DNA of 64,000 bases, from contig NZ_CP152412.1 of the NCBI RefSeq assembly GCF_038957035.1, forward strand, positions 8,862,501 through 8,926,500, read 5' to 3'. This document shows, in pieces, positions 9,030 to 15,787 of this stretch. The stretch comes from Bradyrhizobium sp. B097 (GTDB taxonomy: Bacteria > Pseudomonadota > Alphaproteobacteria > Rhizobiales > Xanthobacteraceae). The position numbers and the translations under genes were made by a program. Each line of letters begins with the position of its first letter. Within the stretch, counting starts at the first letter, position 1. The notes under the pieces were generated by a model. The model was not told the origin of the DNA. It worked only from the letters and a program-made list of their open reading frames with translations, and did no database searches.

Positions 9030-9464
9030 TTATTCCCCGCCTTGCGTGACGTGCTCCTGATATTGCGGCAGGTCGTCCAGTATCTCGTACCAGGGCGCCT
9101 TGGAGCCGACGAAGATATGCGCGGTCGGCCGGATCGTCGGCGCATCGCGCAGCGTGCCCATCGTGACATGGACATAGGCGCCGTTGCGGACGCGCGAATA
9201 GAGCAGCGACCCGCAGCGGCCGCAATGCGCGTCATGGGTGAGCTCGTCGCCGTAGATCAAAAGTCCCTCGGCGCCGCTGGTGACGGTAAACTTTTCGCGC
9301 GCGATGCCCGCGAACGGCTTGAACGCCGATCCCGTGGTGCGCCGGCAATTCGAGCAGTGACAATTCAGCGCATAGCCAAACGCGTCGGCCACTTCATAGC
9401 GCACGTCGCGGCAGAAGCATTCGCCGGTCAGGATCGTTTCGTTCGAACTTGCAGATGCGGTCAC
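9030..9464 (-). CDS. GFA / CENP-V family zinc protein
   Basis: A 144-residue protein with the zinc-binding pattern of glutathione-dependent formaldehyde-activating enzymes: GECFCRDVRYEV (CxC), NCHCSNCRRTTGS (CxCxxC) and HCGRCGSLLYSR (CxxC). Members bind zinc and in a few cases glutathione adducts; most are uncharacterised, so formaldehyde activation is only a family label. The C-terminus has PWYEILDDLPQY, also common in the family. Length is normal. It ends a few bases from the convergent lipoprotein gene. Confidence 0.9.
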   Translation of the reverse strand: MTASASSNETILTGECFCRDVRYEVADAFGYALNCHCSNCRRTTGSAFKPFAGIAREKFTVTSGAEGLLIYGDELTHDAHCGRCGSLLYSRVRNGAYVHVTMGTLRDAPTIRPTAHIFVGSKAPWYEILDDLPQYQEHVTQGGE

Positions 9465-9533
9465 AACTCACTCCTCACGCGGAATTTTATCGCCGGCCAT
9501 GGCGCAATCCGGCGGTTCATGGCTAAATCCTAA

Positions 9534-9632
9534 AGCCCTTTCCGTTCTGATTGTATCGGAACGGGGGCTCTCGATTCTTGTTTGACGCGTTTTCTTCACG
9601 CGAACCGGTACCCACTTCGCTCGAAAACGCGC
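9534..9632. repeat. palindromic intergenic repeat, family C (copy 2)
   Basis: CCGTTCTGATTGTATCGGAACGG hairpin region followed by the same GTTTGACGCGTTTTCTTCACG and CACTTCGCTCGAAAACGC blocks as copy 1. Confidence 0.75.
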
Positions 9633-9667
9633 TTAGTCAACCAAAACCCTGCCGGGAGGACTAACCA

Positions 9668-10042
9668 ATGAGCCAAGAACGATCCAGCGTCGAAAGCGTC
9701 GTGCAAACCTATTTCGACGGCCTCTATGAGAGCAATGCCGACAAGCTCGCGACGGCCTTTCATCCCAGCGCCGACCTGCGCTGGGTGGACAAGGGCGAGC
9801 TGAAGGTCCTCAGCGTGCCGGACTGGCTCGCTTTGGTGCGCAAGCGGCCGTCGGCGAAGGCCGAAGGCAAGCCGCGCGAGGACTTCATCGTCACCATCGA
9901 CCGCTCCGACGACAACACCGCCTTCATCAAGGTGCGTTGCCAGCTGCCGCCGCGCTATTTCACCGACTACCTTGTCGCAATGAAGCTCGCCGACGGCTGG
10001 CAGATCGTCTCGAAGTCCTACCGCTACGATCAGCGGGACTGA
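9668..10042 (+). CDS. NTF2-fold protein, putative lumazine-binding type
   Basis: This 124-residue protein starts at ATG 9668 behind a clear GGGAGGA ribosome binding site. The sequence has the cone-fold pattern of the lumazine-binding-like family: VVQTYFDGLYESNADKLATAFHP, then DLRWV, a helix with SVPDWLALVRKRPS, and terminal strands RCQLPPRYFTDYLVAMKLADG and WQIVSKSYRYDQ. Function is unknown; such proteins often act as small-molecule isomerases or binders. It stands alone 108 bases before the antiporter gene on the same strand. Confidence 0.8.
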   Translation: MSQERSSVESVVQTYFDGLYESNADKLATAFHPSADLRWVDKGELKVLSVPDWLALVRKRPSAKAEGKPREDFIVTIDRSDDNTAFIKVRCQLPPRYFTDYLVAMKLADGWQIVSKSYRYDQRD

Positions 10043-10150
10043 CCGGGCGGCCCACCGCATCCCTGCGACGGCTTTGTGACACGCCCCAACGGTCCGGCTC
10101 CGGCCGGACCGCATTGACTGGCGCTGGTTTCCGGGCGAATTGAGCCCAGT

Positions 10151-11758
10151 ATGGAAGCCAAGTTTCAGATCTTTCTCACTCTGCTCGGCGTGCTGGCGGG
10201 AACCGCCCTGGTTGCACGGCGGACCGATATTGCGCCGGCGATCCTGCTCCTGCTGGTCGGCATCGTGCTCGCCTTCGTGCCGGGCATGCCGTCGCTGGAA
10301 CTGCCGCCCGAGCTCGTACTTCTGGTGGTGCTGCCGCCGCTGATCTATTCGGCGAGCGTCGCGATGAGCTGGCGCGAGTTCAAGGCCAATCTGCGGCCGA
10401 TCATCCTGCTCTCGGTCGGCTGCGTGATCTTCACCGCCTTCATGGTCGCGGCCGCAACCCACTATCTGATCGGGCTGCCCTGGAGCATCGGCTTCCTGCT
10501 CGGCGCGATCGTCGCGCCGCCGGACGTGGTCGCGCCGCTCGCAATCGCGCGCAAGCTCGGCATGCCCCGCCGGATCCTGGTGGTGCTCGAGGGCGAGGGG
10601 CTGGCCAATGACGCGACCGCGCTGATCCTCTACCGCTTCGCGCTGGCCGCCATCACGACCGGGCTGTTCTCGCTGCCGAAGGCGACCGGCACTTTCCTCG
10701 TCATCGTTGCCGGCGAGATCGCGTTCGGCACGGCGGTCGGCTGGCTCAGCCTGCGCGCCCGCCGCCGCGCCAGGGATCCGCAGGTCGAGATCACGCTGTC
10801 GCTGATCACGCCCTACCTCGCCTACTGGATCCCCGAGCATTTCGGCGGCAGCGGCGTCATCTCAACCGTCGCCTGCGGCCTCTATATGAGCTGGAACGGA
10901 CCGCTGCTGATCTCGGCCGCGACGCGCCTGCAGGGCATCTTCTTCTGGGATTTGATCATCTATTTGATCGAGGGCCTGCTGTTCCTCTTGACCGGCTTCC
11001 AGATGCGCTCGCTGTACGAGAAGTCGAAGGCGTTCCCGCTCTACGACATCCTGACCGCCACCGCGCTGGTCGCCGTCATCGTGATCGTCGCGCGCTTCCT
11101 CTGGGTGTTTCCCGGCACCTATCTGCCGCGCTGGATCAGCGCCCGCGTGCGCGAGCGCGATCCGCTGCCGTCGTGGCGGGCGGTGTTCGTGGTCGCCTTC
11201 ACCGGCGTGCGCGGCGCGGTCTCGCTCGCCGCAGCACTTGCGCTGCCGCTGACATTGCCCGGCGGCGAGGCCTTCCCGTATCGCGACCTGATCCTGTTCG
11301 TCGCCTTCGGCGTGATCTTCGTGACCCTGGTCGGACTCGGCCTCGGATTGCCGCCGGTGGTGCGCGTGCTCGGCCTCGCCAAGGACGGGCGCAGCGAGCA
11401 TATCGCCGAGCACGAGCAGGAAATCGAGGCGCGGCGCGAGGCGCTGAACGCCGCGCTGAAATCGCTCGACGCCATCACCGACGACCGCGAGCTCTCCGAC
11501 GAGGTGATCAAGCTGCTGCGCTCGCGCCACGAAATCCGCATCAACCAGCTGCCCGATACGCTCGATCCCGACAAGCACGACGTCTCCGCCGCCGGCACCG
11601 CGCTGACGCGGGAGCTGATCTCGTCCGAGCGCAAGTTCATCCATATGCTGCTGCGCGACGGCAAGATCACCGACGAAACCAGGCGGCGCATCGAGCGCGA
11701 CCTGGATCTGGAGGAGGCGAGCCTCTCCAATCGGGAGTATCGCAGGATACCGCTGTAG
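10151..11758 (+). CDS. Na+/H+ antiporter, CPA1 (NhaP-like) family
   Basis: A 535-residue inner-membrane protein with about 12 hydrophobic segments in the first 400 residues. The ion-binding region reads GAIVAPPDVVAPLAIARKLG, with the essential Asp of the CPA1 GAI..TDPV motif kept, followed by EGEGLANDATALILYRFA. FTGVRGAVSLAAALALP near residue 355 is another family signature. The C-terminal 120 residues are charged and helical (HEQEIEARREALNAALKSL) and should be cytoplasmic. It exchanges protons for sodium or potassium to control pH and salt. No regulatory site was recognised. Confidence 0.92.
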   Translation: MEAKFQIFLTLLGVLAGTALVARRTDIAPAILLLLVGIVLAFVPGMPSLELPPELVLLVVLPPLIYSASVAMSWREFKANLRPIILLSVGCVIFTAFMVAAATHYLIGLPWSIGFLLGAIVAPPDVVAPLAIARKLGMPRRILVVLEGEGLANDATALILYRFALAAITTGLFSLPKATGTFLVIVAGEIAFGTAVGWLSLRARRRARDPQVEITLSLITPYLAYWIPEHFGGSGVISTVACGLYMSWNGPLLISAATRLQGIFFWDLIIYLIEGLLFLLTGFQMRSLYEKSKAFPLYDILTATALVAVIVIVARFLWVFPGTYLPRWISARVRERDPLPSWRAVFVVAFTGVRGAVSLAAALALPLTLPGGEAFPYRDLILFVAFGVIFVTLVGLGLGLPPVVRVLGLAKDGRSEHIAEHEQEIEARREALNAALKSLDAITDDRELSDEVIKLLRSRHEIRINQLPDTLDPDKHDVSAAGTALTRELISSERKFIHMLLRDGKITDETRRRIERDLDLEEASLSNREYRRIPL

Positions 11759-11771
11759 CCGTATCCCCCCA

Positions 11772-11894
11772 CGTCGTCCCGGCGAAGGCCGGGACCCATA
11801 ACCACCGTCGGAAATTGTTGAGATGCGCTGTGGCCACAGCGTCTCAAGACAATCTGCATTCGTGGTTATGGGTCCCGGCCTTCGCCGGGACGAC
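11772..11894. repeat. inverted intergenic repeat, family B (copy 1)
   Basis: Arms GTCGTCCCGGCGAAGGCCGG and GGGACCCATAACCAC are repeated in inverse orientation at the other end. Copies at 19501-19643 and 42963-43087; a diverged version at 22189-22310. It sits between two convergent genes. Confidence 0.8.
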
Positions 11895-11904
11895 AGCAAG
11901 GAGC

Positions 11905-13245
11905 CTATTCCGCCGCGGCGTTCTGCCCGGGACCGCCGACGAAGCCCGCGGGATCGCCGAACCGTTCGATCATTACGGCCGTGAGATCCTTGGTCTTGCT
12001 GGTGACGCAGGCGCCGGAGCGTACGGTGTAGCGATCCTGGTGCGCCGCGTGCGGCGGTGCCTCGCCCCTTTGCAGCGCGCGGGCCGCCTCCATCACCAGC
12101 TTGCGGAAATGCATGATGCCGAGATCGGTCGGGCCGAGATGCTCGCGGGTGCGGTCGGCGATCGGGCCCTGGCTGTCCTGCACCGCGGCGTCCTGCTCGG
12201 AGACGCCCTTGATGCCGGTGTAGCTCTTGGTCCGCTGCAACTGGCGGTCGATCAGATAATCGTTCGCCTTGTTGCGCAGCGGCACGTAGTTCTCGTCGAC
12301 CACCGCCATCACGCCGTTGCCATTGGCATAGCCGTCGCGTTCGGCGTCGGTCAGCGGCCGGTGCGGATTCCAGGCGTAGGTGTAGATCCAGCAATTGGTG
12401 TCGCTGACCGGGACGAAGGTCTGGCCGAACATGTTCTCGCCCGGCATCGAGCTCGGCGCATAGCTGTGGAACGGCATCAGGAACTGGGCGATGCGCCAGT
12501 AGATGTTATCGCTGCCGGTAAGCCGTCCGCCCGCGACCGTCAGGCCGGCCTCATGCGGATTGATCTTGATCACCGGCCGCGGATCCTCGGCGATCCAGCG
12601 CATGTGGTCGGTCGCGACCCGCGTCAGCGGGTTGACGAAATGCTTCTTGATGTCGAGGATTTCGTTCTCCTCCTTCTCGAAGGAGAGATGCGCGAAGGTG
12701 AAATGCGCGGTGTCGATCGAGCCTTCCACCGCCTGCACCCAATTGCAGTCCTGCCACTTCTTGGTGACGAAGCGATGCGAGGCCGGCAGCAGCGCCATCT
12801 CCAGCGCCGGCAATTCGGGCATCTGATCGGCGGGGCCCATATAGGCCCAGATCATCTCGCCCCATTCGCGCACCGGATAGGACTTGATGCGGATCAGGTC
12901 CTTGGCGTTGAGGTCCGGATAGGAGGTCGGCATGTCGACGCAGCGGCCGTCGGTGTCGAACTTCCAGCCGTGATAGACGCAGCGGATGCCGCATTCCTCG
13001 TTGCGGCCGAGCCAGAGATTGGCGCCGCGATGCGGACAATACTGATCGATGATTCCGACCACGCCCCGCGAGTCGCGGAAGGCCAGCAGCTCCTCGCCCA
13101 TGACGACGATCTTCTTCGGGTCGCTGTCCGGCTCCGGCAGCTCTTCCGACAGCAGCACCGGAATCCAGAACCGGCGCAGCAGTTCACCCATTCCCGTTCC
13201 GGCACCGGATTCGGTGAGGAATTTGTTGTCTTCGGCGCGGAGCAT
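11905..13245 (-). CDS. Rieske non-heme iron aromatic-ring oxygenase, alpha/large component
   Basis: The 446-residue protein has a Rieske [2Fe-2S] domain with ligands in CPHRGAN (about residue 69) and CVYHGWKFD (about residue 88). The mononuclear iron site appears as DTAHFTFAH, which fits D-x2-H-x4-H. This is the one-component-like or phthalate/phenoxybenzoate type of oxygenase, working with a separate reductase that is not next to it. The natural substrate is unknown; related enzymes demethylate or hydroxylate aromatic acids. It is transcribed alone. Confidence 0.92.
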   Translation of the reverse strand: MLRAEDNKFLTESGAGTGMGELLRRFWIPVLLSEELPEPDSDPKKIVVMGEELLAFRDSRGVVGIIDQYCPHRGANLWLGRNEECGIRCVYHGWKFDTDGRCVDMPTSYPDLNAKDLIRIKSYPVREWGEMIWAYMGPADQMPELPALEMALLPASHRFVTKKWQDCNWVQAVEGSIDTAHFTFAHLSFEKEENEILDIKKHFVNPLTRVATDHMRWIAEDPRPVIKINPHEAGLTVAGGRLTGSDNIYWRIAQFLMPFHSYAPSSMPGENMFGQTFVPVSDTNCWIYTYAWNPHRPLTDAERDGYANGNGVMAVVDENYVPLRNKANDYLIDRQLQRTKSYTGIKGVSEQDAAVQDSQGPIADRTREHLGPTDLGIMHFRKLVMEAARALQRGEAPPHAAHQDRYTVRSGACVTSKTKDLTAVMIERFGDPAGFVGGPGQNAAAE

Positions 13246-13426
13246 GGCGTTTCCCCGGGAGTTGTTTTTGATTTTCCCGGAGCTTGGCGTAGCCGATGCG
13301 CGGCGTCAATGCGATTGGCCGCGCGGCCGGCAACCCTGTCCCGCGCGCTGATGGATTTACACCCATTCTCTGCGCCGGCCGGTCCGCGCCCGCGCAACGG
13401 GGTTCAAGGCAAGCTGGCCCTCCAGA

Positions 13427-14026
13427 TCACGGCTTCACGTAGGCCCATCCCTTCTCCTGCAGTTCCATCACACGCACGACGCCGGACTTCACGACTTCCG
13501 CCTGCTTGATGATCGGGATCGACTTGTTCTCGGCCTTCTGCATCTTCTCCTGCGTGTTACCGCAGGCCTTGAACGACACCTCGGGTGAACTGAGGGCCAT
13601 TTCCTCGATACGAGCCTTCACCGGCGACGTATCCTCGCGGAGCATGTGCAGGCCCGGGCCGAACGTGACCACCTCGATCTTCACCTTTTCGCCAAGACCC
13701 TTGTAATACTCGGCCACGTTCGTTGCGTTGTTGAGCGAGAGATTCATGGCGGCAGGGTCATTGCTGTTCACCTGCAGGACCAGATGATGCTCCTTGCCTT
13801 TCGGCGCCGCCGGATCGTGCATGCGCGCAAGTGCGGCGCGCTTGCGTGTTTCGGCGGCGGCGCGCGGCGTTTCAGGCTTCCGAGCGTCGCTCGCCGGGGC
13901 TGCCGCGGACTGCGCGGTCGGCACCCAGTATTTCCCACCTTGCTCCGCCGCCGCCAAGGACGTGGAAGCCAGCACAGCGATGGCAGCCATCGCAATAAGC
14001 TTCGCAACAGATTCAAAATCGCGCAT
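13427..14026 (-). CDS. DsrE/DsrF-like periplasmic protein
   Basis: Starting at ATG 14026 behind GGAGA gives 199 residues with a signal peptide (LIAMAAIAVLASTSLAAAEQ). The mature protein has a basic spacer, then a DsrE-like domain (HHLVLQVNSNDPAAMNLSLN, a NATNVAEYYKGLGEKVKIEVVTFGPG block, and the Cys in FKACGNT). DsrE-type proteins take part in sulfur relay; exported versions such as this one are uncharacterised. It is the last gene of a four-gene operon (18247 to 13427) whose products all appear exported; the gap to the upstream TagO-like gene is 38 bases. Confidence 0.82.
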   Translation of the reverse strand: MRDFESVAKLIAMAAIAVLASTSLAAAEQGGKYWVPTAQSAAAPASDARKPETPRAAAETRKRAALARMHDPAAPKGKEHHLVLQVNSNDPAAMNLSLNNATNVAEYYKGLGEKVKIEVVTFGPGLHMLREDTSPVKARIEEMALSSPEVSFKACGNTQEKMQKAENKSIPIIKQAEVVKSGVVRVMELQEKGWAYVKP

Positions 14027-14064
14027 CAAAGATCTCCATCTCGAAAAATCGCCGAACACACTTC

Positions 14065-14688
14065 TCAATTGCTGGGCCTTGCGACAGCGAGCGGCCATTT
14101 GCAGATCGCGGCCATCCTCGCTCGCATCGCGTCCAGCCCCGCGAGCGAGAATGTTGCGTCATGGGCAGCCCCGGCACCGGGTGAGAGGTGGACAGCAAGG
14201 ACCGCGCTATCGGGAAGCGATTGCAACAAGCGAACGGCATCGCCCGCGACGGCGACGCCGGAACCAAACGACGGCACGGTTGCCGCGACCTGCGCCGGCG
14301 GACCGTCGTTGATGCGATAAGAAATCGCATAGCCGTCACCGCGGCCCGAGATCGCGGGTCCCGCGAAGGACAATTCGGTCCGCCCGCCGCGACACCGGAT
14401 CGACAGCTTCATCGACGATTCGACCGAATCGTAGATCGTTGCAGTGGCGATCGGTGAGTAATCGACGGGCGACGTCGTCTCGCTGATCGTCCAATTGCCG
14501 GCTCTCGACGCATCGCGGCGGGTCGGCGCAGTGGCGTGCGACAGCTTGTCGAGGCACTCCAGACGCGCTTCACGTTGCAGCTGGGAACAGGCGCGTAGCT
14601 GTGCCATGGGGTCTTCCATCCCTTGCGCCAGGGCAACGCCGTTGACGGCGGCGGTTGCGGCAAGCAGCGGGACGGCGAGCCTGGTCAT
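14065..14688 (-). CDS. TagO/VasI-like protein (type VI secretion-associated family), orphan
   Basis: A 207-residue exported protein (signal to about VALAQ, residue 21). The order of motifs follows the TagO/VasI family: CSQLQREARLECLDKLS, then WTISETTSPVDYS, KLSIRCRGGRTEL, a central ISYRINDGPPA, a FGSGVAVAGDAVRLLQSL helix and a final AICKW. TagO proteins are periplasmic accessories encoded with some type VI secretion systems, but no T6SS gene is in view. Its ATG overlaps the stop of the TAXI-type gene by four bases (ATGA), so the two are translationally coupled. The start at 14688 is preferred to an upstream 14784. Confidence 0.75.
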   Translation of the reverse strand: MTRLAVPLLAATAAVNGVALAQGMEDPMAQLRACSQLQREARLECLDKLSHATAPTRRDASRAGNWTISETTSPVDYSPIATATIYDSVESSMKLSIRCRGGRTELSFAGPAISGRGDGYAISYRINDGPPAQVAATVPSFGSGVAVAGDAVRLLQSLPDSAVLAVHLSPGAGAAHDATFSLAGLDAMRARMAAICKWPLAVARPSN

Positions 14689-15743
14689 TGCGATGCCCGT
14701 GCCGATTGACGATCGAGCCACGCCTGCGCGGCAGGAAAGCGCGTGAGACCGGGCACCGTCGCTCCGAGGTTGATCGATTTCCACTTCGGGTCGAAGCCCG
14801 GTCCTTGCAGCCTGTCGATACGCGAGAACAGATGATCGACGAAGCGTGCAACACGCTCAAAACGGTTGGTGCTGGCCGGCCAATTGAAGGCAACGAGAGC
14901 GGTCGGCACGGCGATCGTGGCGACGCGATCACCCGGCTTGATCAGATTTGGGTAATCGGCGGCATCGAGAGTTGCCGGCAGATAATAGTCCTCGAACTTG
15001 CTGTCATACGGGACGGGCAGGAACTTGAAGCCGGATTCAAACCGGCCTTTCACAAATGCATCGACCGGCTTCGAGGTAATGAAGACGACGGCCGCCATGT
15101 CGCCTTTCCGCATCTGCTCGAGCGCGACCTGGTGCGGAATGAACGTCTTCTCGACCTCGATGCCGAGGCGACTGAAGATCAGCGGACCCGAATAGGCTGC
15201 GGCGGTACCCTGGTTGTTGAAGTTCACCTTCTTGCCGGCGAGGTCGCTCAGGCTCCGAATCTCCGGCCGAACGAAGATATGCAGCTCGGACGGGAACAGG
15301 TTCAGGACATAGGCGATCCGTCGCTGGATGTCCGGCACCTGGCTCTTGTATTCCTCCAGTGCGTCGGAATTGATGATCGCAGCATCAATGCCGCGCAAAT
15401 ACAGCAGCGAGTTCAGATTCTCCACGGCGCCTCGCGTCACCACCGGCAGCACGTGCAGATTGTCGCCGTCATCGGTCACGCGGGCCATCTCCGCGGCCAG
15501 GCGGATCGGCGCGCCCTCGAGAAGGCCGCCGGCGAGACCGACGACCCAGGCATTCATGGCGAGAACTTCGGGCCTGACCTGGGACGATTCGGCCCGGATC
15601 AGGCGAGCCTTGTGAGGCTGACCATGTTGCGGCCGCGCATCCGCCGCGGGCGGCTGCGGCACAACGAGCAACGACACCAGGGTCGCAAGCAGGAACAGCG
15701 GACGCAATCCGGTAGATCTTTTCATCGGCCAGCTCCTTTGCAC
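14685..15743 (-). CDS. TAXI-family TRAP-type solute-binding protein, without permease genes
   Basis: The 352-residue protein carries a signal peptide (LFLLATLVSLLVVPQ...ADA) and the TAXI architecture: an N-terminal domain with LPVVTRGAVENLNSLLYLRGID, a hinge VRPEIRSLSDLAGKKVNFNNQGT, and a second lobe with HQVALEQMRKGDMAAVVFITSKP. TAXI proteins normally deliver organic acids or glutamate to DctQM permeases; none is encoded here. A second start at 15725 (MKRSTG) is possible. It lies 44 bases after the coiled-coil gene and overlaps the TagO-like gene, so it is the middle of an operon. It could be a receptor rather than a transporter part. Confidence 0.85.
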   Translation of the reverse strand: MQRSWPMKRSTGLRPLFLLATLVSLLVVPQPPAADARPQHGQPHKARLIRAESSQVRPEVLAMNAWVVGLAGGLLEGAPIRLAAEMARVTDDGDNLHVLPVVTRGAVENLNSLLYLRGIDAAIINSDALEEYKSQVPDIQRRIAYVLNLFPSELHIFVRPEIRSLSDLAGKKVNFNNQGTAAAYSGPLIFSRLGIEVEKTFIPHQVALEQMRKGDMAAVVFITSKPVDAFVKGRFESGFKFLPVPYDSKFEDYYLPATLDAADYPNLIKPGDRVATIAVPTALVAFNWPASTNRFERVARFVDHLFSRIDRLQGPGFDPKWKSINLGATVPGLTRFPAAQAWLDRQSARASQ

Positions 15744-15787
15744 GACATCCCGTCAGCGCGTTCGGCCTTGCTGCAAGGATCGCTCGA

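Noticed and set aside
14065..14688. A type VI secretion locus
   Set aside because: Only a TagO-like gene is present; no Hcp, VgrG, ClpV or Tss proteins could be found in any frame.
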